Shown here in pieces: positions 1-10,320 of a stretch of DNA of 64,000 nt. Origin of the DNA: Candidula unifasciata. Lineage: Eukaryota > Mollusca > Gastropoda > Stylommatophora > Geomitridae. Both the position numbers and the translations under genes were made by a program. The stretch spans positions 62,001 through 126,000 of the forward strand of contig CAJHNH020004669.1 in the NCBI GenBank assembly GCA_905116865.2. Reading direction: 5' to 3'. The notes beneath the pieces were generated by a model. It was not told where the DNA came from and ran no database searches. It saw nothing but the letters and a program-made list of their open reading frames with translations. Numbering within the stretch: the first letter of the stretch is position 1; each line of letters begins with the position of its first letter.

Positions 1-270
1 TTAAACGTGATCCAGGATGTAGAGGTACCAAGGTACCGGTGTCTATTTTGTCTAGACCTATCGACACCATTACGTGGTCGCCCTAGAAACATGCTCACCG
101 CCAAGGTCCCGGGCAACGCAGATGCCGTTTCCTCGAAAGTAAGTCTTAACCGGAAACTAAGCCGTAGATTAATTTTCGAGGATGCTTGTAATATAATCTC
201 TACTACTCTACAAGTAAGCCCTAGTTAATCAAGATTGTCAGCTACACGTCCGGTAACACACGACGGGCGT

Positions 271-556
271 ATTATTCCTCTTCTGCTTCGAGTTTATCGG
301 CTGTAAACTCCGAGGGAAATTTCTGGTTCTGCGTCCACCTCTGGACTTTAGTCTGGTTCCAGAACCTGAGTGTTGCGTGTACATCCGTTTTACAGATCTG
401 ATTTATTTGTTTGCAGATTTTTGGTTTCTTGCCTCTTATGCAGATGCACTTCGAAGGAAGCCCGCAGTAAGTCGACTCTAACGACATGCTTGTTGGGGAG
501 GCAGTTGGTCTGTTCTTCTTTTCCCCATAATGGGGCCCCGGAACCCACACTAGGAG
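271..556 (-). mobile_element. SINE-A copy
   Basis: Near full-length body of the family that recurs about ten times in this window. Landmarks are GTGTGGGTTCCGGGGCCCC at one end, a central GTCGTAAGAGTCGACTAA-type block, GAGGCAAGGAACCAACAGT, and a 3' (GAA)n tail. Here the block reads on the minus strand. Confidence 0.75.
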
Positions 557-599
557 ATGGGCGTTTTGAATTATAAAATACTAATTTAAAAAAGTTATT

Positions 600-830
600 G
601 TGTATCTTTTACAGGACGTTGCAGAACCAACCACAGCATTTTTTTTTTGGCTGTTGTGGTTTTTCTAGGCAAATTTTAAATTCACTAGTTTGTCATTGCT
701 TTCTGGACTCTGGACGGTCAGCTCTCGGTGCCACTGTCGAAACCAACGCAAGACAAATCGTCCGCAGCTGGGAAAAAACCCGACACCCCGGCATTACGAA
801 GTGCGTTCGCAACGCCTAAGCCACAGACGC
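600..830 (-). mobile_element. SINE-B copy, near full length
   Basis: Minus-strand copy of a tRNA-derived SINE. The family head reads GTCTGTGGCTTAGGCG (box A-like) followed by GGGTTCTATCCC (box B-like) in better copies. The family tail is GGTTCTGCAACGTCCTGTAAA plus GGATACGCAACTAACC. Head and tail are both recognisable here. Confidence 0.7.
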
Positions 831-1197
831 TAGTTAATTAAGATCGTCAGTTAGACGTCCGATTTAACACACTTTGGGCATACTCAGTTATAAAGTAATT
901 AATGTATAAAATAGATCTAAATTTATAATATTGTTCACATCAGTGTTTTAACAAGTGTAGGTTAGAAACAATATTAAAAAAAAAAAGGTTCATTTTTATA
1001 TTTGAATGAATGTGTATTTTTTTTACTTGAATAAATGTACTTTTGTGTGTGTGTGTCTATAAAAGAAGTAGGATATCCCCTGAATAAAAATTTTTTTTTA
1101 AAATACGCAAAATCGTCTTCTGGAAGAAAGATGAACAGTTTTTATTTTTATTTTCAGGGAGATGCTGTAGGGTCGAGTTTTTTGTTTGTTTTTGGAA

Positions 1198-1490
1198 CGA
1201 TCCCCATGTGGATCCTGGGCCCTATTCTAGGTTAAAATAAGAATAGACGTGCCTCCTCTACAAGCATGTCGTAAGAGTCGACTAATTGGGGGCTTTTTTC
1301 GAAGTTGGTGTGCGTCTGCCTGAGAGGTGAGGAACCAACAAAATGCATACAGAGAAGTCAGATCTGTAAAACAGATGTGCTTGCAAAACTCAGGTCCTGG
1401 AACAAGACTAAAGTCCTGAGGTGGACGAACAACCAGAACTTTCCGCTGGAGTTTGCATGCAGCCGGTGAGCGTGAAGAAGAAGAAGACTA
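1198..1490 (+). mobile_element. SINE-A copy
   Basis: All family landmarks are present in order, ending in GAAGAAGAAGAAGAC. It is one of the best-preserved copies. Confidence 0.75.
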
Positions 1491-2269
1491 GCACTATATA
1501 GCCAGTGTGATAGCTACAGCATCGCAGTGGCTAGACGTTTATCTGTCGACCTTCATATCTTGGTTCGATTCCGCACAGATTGGATTTGAAAAAAAATCAC
1601 ATGGTCTTGGCTGCCACGTCAACTCAGACTTAAATAGTACATGGAAGGGAAATGGAAAGTAAAGCGGACGTCGTGTGGTTGACTGTACTACCCATCGAGT
1701 GGCTGTTGTTCTCTGAAAATATGAGCTCAGCATCATATGCCTGCTGCTCACCTGGCGTGGGAAATGACCCTTTACTTATGTGACATACCATATAGACACA
1801 TGGCGTGAGAAATGACCCTTTACTTATGTGACATATCATATATACACATGGCGTGGGAAAGTACATTATGCATGATACACGATTGTAAGTGTTAATGACT
1901 TGATTCATTATGAGTGTCCGAATGCCGTTTCAAGGAGCCAGGAAACAGAGAAACAGTCCGTGAATGATTGGTTTCCTTGTGGCTAGGCATAACGTAAAGA
2001 CAAGTAGCCGATTAAACGTTGTCAGCAGGACAGAGGGGTGGTCGGCTGGTGCTAAAAAATGTCTGACACATTCTTGGCTTGCTGTAAAGTGAATGGTCAT
2101 GATCTGAGTATTATAAGAAGAAAAAAAAAAAACAACCCTAATCTCTACTTTGCGGGTGACACTTCTTAATGGTTTCCAGCTCTCGAGAGCCGGCTTTGTG
2201 GGCTATTTTCGGCAATTGTATAATTTGGTTCCACGTGTTTTATTGAATGTTGGCATTTGGTAATGCCTT

Positions 2270-2272
2270 CCG

Positions 2273-2311
<39 letters not shown>

Positions 2312-2674
2312 CATGGTGGGAGCTGTTGCGGCTTGAGAGAGAGAGAAAGAGAGAGAGAGAGGTGGTAGAATGACAGAGAGAAAGGGCAGAGGAGAGAACG
2401 AGAAAGGGAGAGAGGTGGGAGCGAGAGAGGAGAGGGGGGGGGAGAAGAGAGAGCGAGAGTGACAGAGAGAGGGCAGAGAACGAGAGAGAAAGCGCGGGGA
2501 AGAGAAAGCGAGAGAGTGTGAGAGCAAGAGAGAGAGAGAGCAAGAGAGAGAGATAGCAAGAGAGAGAGAGAGAGCAAGAGAGAGAGCAAGAGAGAGAGAA
2601 AGAGAGAGAGAGCAAGAGAGAGAGAGAGCAAGAGAGAGAGATAGCAAGAGAGAGAGCGAGAGAGAGAGATAGCA

Positions 2675-2707
<33 letters not shown>

Positions 2708-2762
2708 GAGAGCAAGAGAGAGCGAGAGAGAGAGCAAGAGAGAGAGAGCAAGAGAGAGAGAG

Positions 2763-2822
<60 letters not shown>
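2270..2822. repeat. (GT)n and long GA-rich microsatellite
   Basis: About 36 bp of (GT)n are followed by about 490 bp of GA-dominated purine tract with interspersed GC and AT steps (units such as GAGAGAGCAA). It ends in a pure (GA)n run. Long Leu/Ser frames on the minus strand are by-products. Confidence 0.95.
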
Positions 2823-2824
<2 letters not shown>

Positions 2825-3259
2825 AGTCGTTGTGAAATGGTTAAGCCGCATGCCTTGATGTTCGGTTTCAGGACTCCGTCAGCAGTTGCAGAAATTTCAG
2901 AGTTCCCTTGAGGTTAAAAAAAATTAAGTGCTTTGGGGGAGGATAATTCAACACTGAAGCTGCGGAGTATCGTGTTTTGTGTGGCGCTCAGTATAGAAGG
3001 ACTAAATGTACTAGATAAAACTCCTTTCAGTGGAGCCGATCATCTGGCCTTGTTTGTAGTGTGACATGCGCACAGACTGCCCAGTACACTGAGCATATAT
3101 TTCAACATTTCCAGAGAAAACTATGTGTGCTGTTTACCCGCAAACAGTGTGTTCTGTCATGATTCTCATGTTTAGTTACTGTGAGATTTTCATGGCTTTC
3201 TTACAGTGGTACGAGAGTCGCACCTTAGGAGAAATTGGGAGCCCCACCACGAAGTATTC

Positions 3260-3440
3260 TTAAATGACATCGTTAAGTTAGTTCTTCTCCTTCTTTTATC
3301 GCCAGTGTTACCGGATTGTAAGCCTGTTCTCTTGGTTTTCTTGTGTTTATCTTGAGCTTCTTAGGGTGCTTGAATTAGGGTTTTGTTTATCTTTTTGTAG
3401 GATTCGTCTATGCGATCTATCCACGTCTTCCTTGATCTTC
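3260..3440 (-). mobile_element. LINE 3' end fragment (C-terminus of reverse transcriptase ORF)
   Basis: Minus-strand translation shows a segment like GRSRKTWIDRIDESYKK followed by INKTLIQAP, with a stop. This Gly-Arg-Pro-Arg-type motif is common at the C-terminus of non-LTR retrotransposon ORF2. It is a short decayed relic. Confidence 0.45.
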
Positions 3441-3749
3441 CTCTGGACAGATGTTCTGCTGTAGAAGATCTCATATCCAGTTTGATCTGCTTGCATTCTT
3501 AAACTAGATTACGGCATATATATTGAAATACGAAGTTCCTTCCCTCGTCGCCTTTACTTCTCCAATTATTCTTATTTTCAGTCGTAAGAATCATTCTCGC
3601 CAGGTCTGTAAACGCAAATACAGTAAAGGAGTTGATTCATCGATTTTATATAGTGTGTGTGAAATTAAGCTGTCCCTACTTCTCCCCGCATTTCTGTATC
3701 AATATTTACATACACTTGCCGGTTGCGATGTAATTTGATAGCGGTAATA

Positions 3750-3993
3750 GTCCTCAGCGTACCGCGCTCGAAACCCATTGCTGGCTGCATGGATTTGTAT
3801 CGTGGTATGGGGCGTCGCAGGTCGACCCAGCCTAAAATGGGCACCAGGATGGCTCTCCTGGGGAAGTAAAGACGACCGACGTAATGCTGACCACATTACC
3901 CACCCAGTGCCGATTGATTGGTCTGTAAAAATATGAGACGCTCTGCCCATTTGCCCGATGCGCCTAAAGCGTGAAAAGGGATCTTCACTTTAC
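3750..3993 (+). mobile_element. SINE-C copy (variant head)
   Basis: Family C landmarks: GGTCGACCCAGCCT, GGGAAGTAAAGACGACCG, ACCACATTACCCACC, GTGCCGATTGATTGGTCT and terminal GCGTGAAAAGGGATC. Its head differs from most C copies but matches the copy at 20485, defining a subfamily. Confidence 0.7.
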
Positions 3994-4335
3994 TTCTTAA
4001 TAATCCTCAGACGGCAGTATACACTGTTAGCATCGGTTGGGGGTAGAAGGTCCAGTTGAAAAAGAGGTTTGTTCTTCCCATCGCTGTATAATTACCCGGT
4101 CGATTTAACCCCGTCACATGACTGCCAGAGATTTTTTTTTCTATGGGAGAAAACGGGTAGATAATGATTTGCCTTTGTGATTCTCCCAATCATGTAAAAT
4201 ATAATACTTAATAACTTTGTACATTAGGGGGCAGTAGATTGATTAATGTAAAAGCTACGGTCACGATTGTGCAGTAACAAGAGCAGTCACGAGGCCAGCA
4301 GGTGACGTCTGTGAGCGCCGGTTACACTTTCCATT

Positions 4336-4400
4336 CATCATCATCACGTGCCCTGTCAGCTGGCGTAGGCGCTCATGCATCACCACAGATCACTATCCCT
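4336..4400 (-). mobile_element. Very short LINE 3' tip
   Basis: CATCATCATC followed by GCTGGCGTAGGCGCTCATGC resembles the 3' tip of the LINE at 43437-44173. The match is short and low in confidence. Confidence 0.25.
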
Positions 4401-4893
4401 GGTTGCCTGGAACCCTAAACCCCATATCCTCAGGCTTAACACCCTCCCTTCTCCTATTCTATACCGCCCTTGAAATTGGTAAAGACAAGAAGCGAGAGAA
4501 AAGATATTCTGTTGTAACAGACTGGTAGTGGCTATTGCCCTGACACCTCGCTCACGCAATCACTTCACTTGCTTCTGGCAAGATCTGTTGGGAAAGTTAC
4601 TTTGTCTGTTGCATATGGAATGTGTTATTAGCATTTGTATAGCGGATTACCACAAAACGCCAGACAGTGCAAAGCTGGAGAAGAAGACCAGCAGATGTCC
4701 TAGTGTGAGATTTATACAGTGAAAAGAAACAATAAACAGGCTATCTTCCGAATAACGGTCCCAAATTATCGAGGCAGAAAAGAAGAAGAACCCTAACAGA
4801 AGCCTCAATCACGTGTCAGAAGTAGAAAAGGAAAATACCGAAGTCGCCAAATTGCGAACTTCCAGGGACTTCCGCCACCGCCGAGAGTATTCC

Positions 4894-5013
4894 CCACGCC
4901 GCTCAGGCGGCGTGGATTGGGGCTAAACTAGATGGCTAAGACTCACGAGCAAATAAAATGAAGGCAGCTGCAGGAAATGCGGTAGCTGCTGCTCGTGAGT
5001 CCCAGTCATCTAG
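4894..5013. repeat. Two consecutive hairpins
   Basis: The first is a perfect 9-bp stem CCACGCCGC/GCGGCGTGG with a 4-base TCAG loop (4894-4915). The second is an inverted repeat with 24-base arms (4928-4951 and 4990-5013) sharing GACTCACGAGCA/TGCTCGTGAGTC and CTAGATG/CATCTAG ends, with a 38-base loop. It could be a foldback or MITE end. Confidence 0.6.
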
Positions 5014-5029
5014 TAGGGGTAGGGGAAAG

Positions 5030-5375
5030 AAGAAGAAGGCGGAAGAAGAAAGAAGAAGCAATTCAAGTAGCCGGAAGAAGCGCAACTGAACACGAAGAAC
5101 TGAGGCCCTGTTAAGTATATTTTCTGCCTCGATAAGAAGGGAAGATTAGAAAGAAGAAGATAGAAGAAAAAACATTTCAAAAAGCTGCATAAGAAGAATG
5201 AAGAAGAGAGAAAAAAAAAAGAAGAAGAAAGGGGAAGGGGGGGGGGGAGAAGAAGAAGAAAGAACCGTCCTGAAAAGAAAAGAAGAGAAAGAAATAAGAG
5301 GAAGAAGTCTTTTTGACTACAGTCATGAGACTGTTGTAGCTTCCGAGACTGTTGTAGCTTCCACAGCTGTCAGTG
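5030..5375. repeat. GAA-rich purine tract
   Basis: Dense GAAGAA and AAGAAG words up to about 5310, then GAGACTGTTGTAGCTTCC repeated imperfectly twice. No gene recognised. Confidence 0.7.
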
Positions 5376-5500
5376 TTGGATCCTTTTCCACGCCTTCAGG
5401 CAAATTGGGCATATAGGGCTGGACCTATATTATTGACCAATCAGCACTAGGTGGGTGATGTAGTCAGCATCAGGCTGCTTTTTCTTGCCAGGAATTTTAA
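5376..5500 (-). mobile_element. SINE-C tail fragment
   Basis: Contains CCTTTTCCACGCCTTCAGG, GGGCATATAGGGCTGGACC and GACCAATCAGCACTAGGTGG, the minus-strand 3' half of family C, then diverges. Confidence 0.6.
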
Positions 5501-6288
5501 GAAAGAACCCGTTGAAGAAAGAGAAGTCGACCTGTCAGAAGAAAAGAAGAAGAAGAAGAATTTCGAGAAGAACGAGAAAACAAGAAGAATCGAAAGAAAG
5601 GGCGAGAAGAAGCTAGAAGACCACGGCAAAGAAGAAGGTACAGTGTTTATATATATAGATATAATAAATAGAAGAAGAAGAGATAATAGAAGATATTAGA
5701 AGAAGAAGCAAGCAGAAGAAGAAAGAAAAATAGAAAACATAGAAGAAAGAATCAGAAATGGGCTATATACATTTTATAGGGCGATTTGTGAGAAGAAGAA
5801 GACTCTAGAAGTACGAAGATGACAACGGGGAACGCTTTCAAGAAAAAGAGAGAGAAAGAAGAGAAGAGAGAGAGAGAGAGAAGAGAGAAGAGAAGAACAG
5901 AGAGAGAGAGAGAGAAGAAAGAGAGAGAGAGAGAGAGAAGAAGAAGAGAGAGAGAGGAGAAGAGAGAGGAAAACAGAGAGAGACAGAGAGAGGAGAGAGA
6001 CAGAGAGAGAGGAGAGAGAGAGAGAGACGCAGAGAGAGAGAGAGAGGAAAGAGAGAGACAGAGAGAGAGAGAGAGGAGGGAGAGAGAGACGAGAGACAGA
6101 GAGAGAGAAAAAAAAAGAGAGAGAAAGAAAGAGAAAGACAGAGAGAAAAGAGAGAGAAAGAGAGAGACACAGAGAGAGAGAGAGAGGAGAGAGAGAAAGA
6201 GAGGAGAGGGAGACAGAGAGAGACAGAGAGAGGAGAGAGACAGAGAGAGAGGAGGGAGACGAGAGACAGAGAGAGAGGAGAGAGAAAC

Positions 6289-6321
<33 letters not shown>

Positions 6322-6330
6322 CAGAGACCA
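5500..6330. repeat. Purine-rich low-complexity block
   Basis: GAA-rich to about 5820 with an ATATATAGATATA interruption, then roughly 490 bp of GA-rich microsatellite (5840-6325). Its Arg/Glu and Leu/Ser frames are not genes. Confidence 0.85.
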
Positions 6331-6550
6331 GAAGAGAACTTGTTGGAAGGTCGGGCATCATATCATGGAATAGCATCTGTATCAGGTAAGGAATAGTACA
6401 TGGGTCAGAAGGCCTTTACAGTCTTGATTTTCAACTCCACATGGTAATGACGATCTGAAGAAGAAGAAGGTGTCCATAAATGCTTGTCAATGGGAAATTC
6501 TTGAAGTAAAGAATAGGCAAGTAATATTTGCTGTTTGAGTTATGATTATT

Positions 6551-6715
6551 TTCACAGCACTCAGGACACATCCATAGGTGCTCAGATCCCCCTCTCAACA
6601 TATTCATCAGCGTCGTGCGGTTAAAAGTATCAGTCCTACGGTGGTTAACAGTGCGTCCAGTGTGTTTTTCGTGCTCGGCTGTGTCGATCTTTACTCTTAA
6701 TTCGCGTATTCTTAG
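6551..6715 (-). repeat. Dispersed repeat J, copy 1
   Basis: Matches 13575-13728 across about 150 bp (for example GTGCTCAGATCCCCCTCTCAA). On the minus strand it can encode EHLWMCPECC, so it may be a fragment of a coding transposon. Class unknown. Confidence 0.5.
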
Positions 6716-6934
6716 CAGTGATGTGGGCACGTTGCTTTCAAAATCCTTAGAACGATTTGCTGTTTGTAGAAGTTAACGAAACATACAGACTTTCTTGTCT
6801 TGTTCTTCTACGTACGACCTGAAAACAGCAGTTGTCACGTGTTGTGGTTTACAGCTTGGATGCGATATTTATGTTTTTAGTCATATAATTTTAGCCGACC
6901 CCTAATTAGTCGCCTTTTTTTTGCAACATCTTTG

Positions 6935-7195
6935 ATTTGGTTTGCGGATGGGGGAATGGGTCTATTATTTTTCCTCTCACAATAGGGCAATGAAACCCAC
7001 ACGGAAATTCAGAAACCCACCTTTAGAGCGCAAGATAAACAGCTGTCCTATCAGCAGATGCTTACATACTTATCATTATCTATCAACAAAAGGCTCTGTT
7101 TGAATTTAAAATCACACTGCGCTTTCGAACCTAAAACCTCCCATTAGACAGACAGACCTGTAGCTCTGTGCCACCTGGATCCCCCAGCCCCTGTA
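6935..7195 (-). mobile_element. SINE with tRNA-like head joined to a SINE-A-like head
   Basis: Minus strand, 5' to 3': a tRNA-like segment near 7195-7120 (box A-like TGGCACAGAGCTACAGG, box B-like GGTTCGAAAGC), a linker, then GTGTGGGTTTCATTGCCC and AATAGACCCATTC. The last two resemble the start of SINE-A. Confidence 0.5.
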
Positions 7196-7424
7196 GATAT
7201 GATATCATACACATACGGACTCTGTACCTGACAACCGCATACATAGTTTACAGCTCCAGCCAGCCCTCTGCGATTGTCAGGGATCTCGACCAGCTAGCGG
7301 AGATTTGATCGATATCGCTGGCTGAGGGCCAGGCCTGAAGGCGATGGGTCACATATAAATGTCTTGTTTGTTTCGCTTGTCTCGACGTCTTTCGCACAGC
7401 CCGGCTCCTTGGTTAACAATGTAG

Positions 7425-7815
7425 AAGGTAATTTTAGCACATCTGGCTAATTGTGAGGCTGTAGTTTATATTAACGTGTATGTAGGAGGCAATTTCAGCT
7501 CACCCATAGTAATTGTATATCCGTTCACGAGTTAGTAGTATTTTCTGTGTGGTAATTGAAGCGTTCCACGAGTTTATAATCACCTTTGTATAGCAGGTTT
7601 TTATAGCATATCTGTATCAACTATAGTGTTTCCAGGAGGTTTATTCTAGCTTCAGTGTAAACAGTAATTTAATCGCATCTTTGCTATTTGTGGTATTCCA
7701 AGAATAAAGATTAACATGTATCTAGCATATAATTCCACCACATGTGTGCTAATTGTAGTGTTTCATGAGTTTATAATAACTTGTCTATAGCAGGTAACTT
7801 TATCAATAGGTTACG
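7425..7815. repeat. Diverged minisatellite, period about 80 bp
   Basis: Recurring words TAATTGTAGTGTTTC, GAGTTTATAATMAC and TATAGCAGGTAAYTTTA appear at roughly 80-bp spacing, strongly diverged. Confidence 0.5.
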
Positions 7816-7821
7816 TAATAG

Positions 7822-7905
7822 ATTAGTTGCGTATCCTTTACAGGACGTTGCAGAACCAACCCCCAACAGCCCCTGGCTGTTGTATGGTTTCTCTAGGCAA
7901 ATAGG
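7822..7905 (-). mobile_element. SINE-B tail fragment
   Basis: Carries TTAGTTGCGTATCCTTTACA, GGACGTTGCAGAACCAACC and TGTATGGTTTCTCTAGGCAA, the conserved 3' part of family B on the minus strand. Confidence 0.7.
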
Positions 7906-8239
7906 GAAAAGGGAAGGGGGGGGGGGAGACCAGTGAGCTGAAAACCTCAACTATCCGTGCTGTGAGTGTGATCATGCCTGCTTGTTTAGGACACGGAGGC
8001 CGCATCAGTAAGCCACCGCTCTACTATTTACTAACTAGGAGCTAAAGTGCGACGGAGTAAGCATTAAAATAATTAACAGGTATAGCAGTAATTACAGTAA
8101 TTAACTGGTAAGCAACGTTTAAACATTTAACTGGCATGGGGATGTTTACAGTGAATAACCACCAGTACAGTAAAATTTGCAGAAATTAGCTGGTAAAGCA
8201 GTGTGTGTAGCAAGTAACAAGCATAACCTCATTACAGTA

Positions 8240-8475
8240 ATTAACCAGTAAAAAAAAATTATAATCCCATATACCTCGGTCCCCTTTCGCAAAGCGGGAA
8301 AGCGCCTGCCGAGAGCATTGCACAAAAAACAAAGTACATAGCTCCGGCGACGATCCCCAGGTATTTTCGTAAAAATTGCCTTCGTGAACTGAACGGTACC
8401 GCCGTGAGAAAACGAACCCACGTCCCTCAGAGCACAAAGCTAATAGCTTGACCACTTCACCACGGAGACCCTTAA
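8240..8475 (-). mobile_element. SINE-E copy
   Basis: The minus-strand head reads GGGTCTCCGTGGTGAAGTGG with GACGTGGGTTCG (box A and box B-like). Then come GTTCAGTTCACGAAGGC, ATCGTCGCCGGAGCTA and GGACCGAGGTATATGGGAT. Same family as 19361 and 53741. Confidence 0.6.
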
Positions 8476-8481
8476 AAATAT

Positions 8482-8553
8482 CACTCAACGTAGGGTCGAA
8501 CCAACGACTTTGAGATTAAGAATCTCATGCTCTACCGACTTAGCCAGCAGACT
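8482..8553 (-). tRNA. tRNA-Lys(CTT)-like sequence, probably pseudogene or SINE head
   Basis: On the minus strand the sequence follows eukaryotic tRNA-Lys-CTT closely. It has a perfect 5-bp anticodon stem (TGAGA/TCTCA), loop TTCTTAA with anticodon CTT, D-loop AAGTCGGTAGAGC and T-loop box GGTTCGACC. The D-stem and T-stem each carry one mismatch, and the acceptor stem pairs poorly. This indicates decay or a tRNA-derived repeat head. A different SINE (E) lies immediately downstream on the same strand. Confidence 0.5.
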
Positions 8554-8624
8554 GACCAGTACAGTTACGTGTAAAGTAGTTAAATTGCACAGCACTTTAC
8601 AGTAATTAACCGGTGTAAATGTAA

Positions 8625-8885
8625 GGACCCTTTCCCACGCCTTTAGGCGATTTGGGGAATATAGGGCTAGGCCTATATCTTTTGTATAGACCAATCGGCA
8701 CAAGATGGGTGGTGTGGCCAGCGTCACGCCGGCCGCCGTTACTTCCCGGGACTACACCTAGTACCCACTCAAGGCTGTACTGACCAGGGAGTCAAGGTCA
8801 TTTTTGAAAAAAATTCCGGCTTTGCCATTAAGCGAACCCACAACCTTACGATCCGAACGCGAGCGTCTAGTCGCCATGCGACGGC
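8625..8885 (-). mobile_element. SINE-C copy, near full length
   Basis: Minus strand. The 3' tail GCGTGGGAAAGGGTCC, the GACCAATCGGCACAAGATGG complement, GGGAAGTAACGGCGGCCGGC and a tRNA-like head with GTTGTGGGTTCGC are all present. Confidence 0.75.
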
Positions 8886-8901
8886 GTCAAGTTAGCTACA
8901 G

Positions 8902-9060
8902 CAGTGGTTTCCAACCTTATTTTTCTTTTTCTTTTTCAGGTAGCGCCTCTTTTAAATATATGTTAAGACCTCCACACACCCCTCCTGCCTCACCCTACAT
9001 CCAATTAAAAAAAAAAATGTGGTAAAAAAGATGACGACAAAGAAAATGCCAGTTAACAAG
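8902..9060 (+). mobile_element. Left end of an hAT-like element
   Basis: CAGTGGTTTCCAACCTTATT matches the typical hAT terminal sequence CAGTGGTTCTCAACCT. I found no matching right terminus nearby, so it is truncated or a solo end. Confidence 0.4.
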
Positions 9061-9284
9061 AACTTGGAGAAAAACATAGATCTACATAGATCAAATTGTC
9101 AAATAACATTAAAGAAACTAGTCACCCGCTGGTAATTCAGTGTCCAAATATCAGTGCGATGGTTGACTCTGTTTTGTCTTGACCATATCAGCAATTTTGT
9201 TTGTTGGGGGGTGATGTTGGATAAGACACAACGGAGATCACTATCCACGTCAAGCTGGTAGCGCGGTTACTTTACAAGTGCAAG

Positions 9285-9525
9285 GTAAATTTTTGGCTGA
9301 TCTCCCCATTTACACACCGCTACACACTAGCTCGCTTCTGATTAGACGAACTACAGCCCACCTCACCACCGATAGGTCGACCTCGAGCGATCCGACGTTC
9401 ACACAAGGTGACGGGCATATTCCGCACTTGCGATGATACCGCATGTTGTATATTTCACCATGCCAGAGCTTTTAACACTTCTAAAACATTTAGACACTGG
9501 GTCTAACACACAACCCCCCCCCCCA
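9285..9525. repeat. Dispersed repeat K, copy 1
   Basis: Aligns with 19985-20285 over its length (CACTAGCTCGCTTCTGATT, ATAGGTCGACCT, CTTCTAAAACATTTAGA). The other copy carries a long (AT)n in the middle. Confidence 0.65.
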
Positions 9526-9529
9526 TTCT

Positions 9530-9790
9530 TCTTCTTTTGCCTTTCTATTTACCAATGGAGCATATACAACCAACTCACACTAAGTCGTTCTATCCTTCAC
9601 CATTGCATGGAGCTCTCCCCATCTTTCTGACTTTATTCTCCAGCTCTCTTCTCCACGTGTTTTTGGCCTTTCTTTATTCCTATGCCCCTGTGGCTTCCAA
9701 TGCAAAGAAGTTATAGTTATGCTGTTCTCCTGTTTTCTGAGTGTGTGCCCTATCCAATGCCTGCGTCTTTTCCTTACCTCTTAGTCCACT
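9530..9790 (-). mobile_element. LINE 3' end fragment, same family as 40164-40420
   Basis: Minus-strand translation resembles the intact copy (GHTLRKPENN-like start, GNRNKERPKN-like middle, ELENKVRKM). Frames are broken. Confidence 0.55.
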
Positions 9791-10320
9791 GGAGCCTGTT
9801 AAATTCTCACCCAAAGCTCTACATTAGTTATTATATCATACCATTTAATTCCCTCTATTCTGCGCAGACACTAGTTAATGAATGTCTGTAATTTATTAGT
9901 AGTTGCCTTAGTTGTTCTCCATGTTTCCGCTCCATACAATAGTACTGATTTGACATTAGAATTAAAAATTTCAAGTTAAGTATTTCTTTTAGTTTCTTTT
10001 GACCTCCACAAATTCCCTAGTCCTATGAAAGCTCCCTTGCCTTTTGTATTCTTATTTTAATATTTCTGTCAGCTCCTCCATCTTTATTTACTTTACATTA
10101 TTTGTTATATCTGTTGTCACAATATTAAAAGCGACCTCTGCTTAGAGGTTAGAAATCTAATTTACGTTACTGGTGCGTTGTTTCGGATTGACAAAGCGCT
10201 GCAGTAACATCCATTCTATTTTTCTGGTTTTTTTAATTACTGACATGGCTGAGAAAGTCTGTTTACACAAAATCAAATTGAAGAAAACCACCAACAATCT
10301 GATAGTTCTGTTACTCACAG

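Larger units (their letters stand above)
221..884. repeat. Short direct repeat (221-273 and 830-884) flanking SINE-A and SINE-B
   Basis: Two ~53-bp segments beginning CTAGTTAATYAAGATYGTCAG are about three-quarters identical. They sit on either side of the SINE-A copy and just outside the SINE-B head. Confidence 0.5.
8065..8620. repeat. Diverged minisatellite interrupted by a SINE and a tRNA-like sequence
   Basis: Units like CAGTAATTAACTGGTAAAGC recur in 8065-8250 and again in 8560-8620. The tRNA-Lys-like sequence and SINE-E lie between the two parts. Confidence 0.5.

Noticed and set aside
5774..6376. Arg/Glu-rich and Leu/Ser-rich frames
   Set aside because: GA-rich low-complexity DNA with no flanking gene signal.
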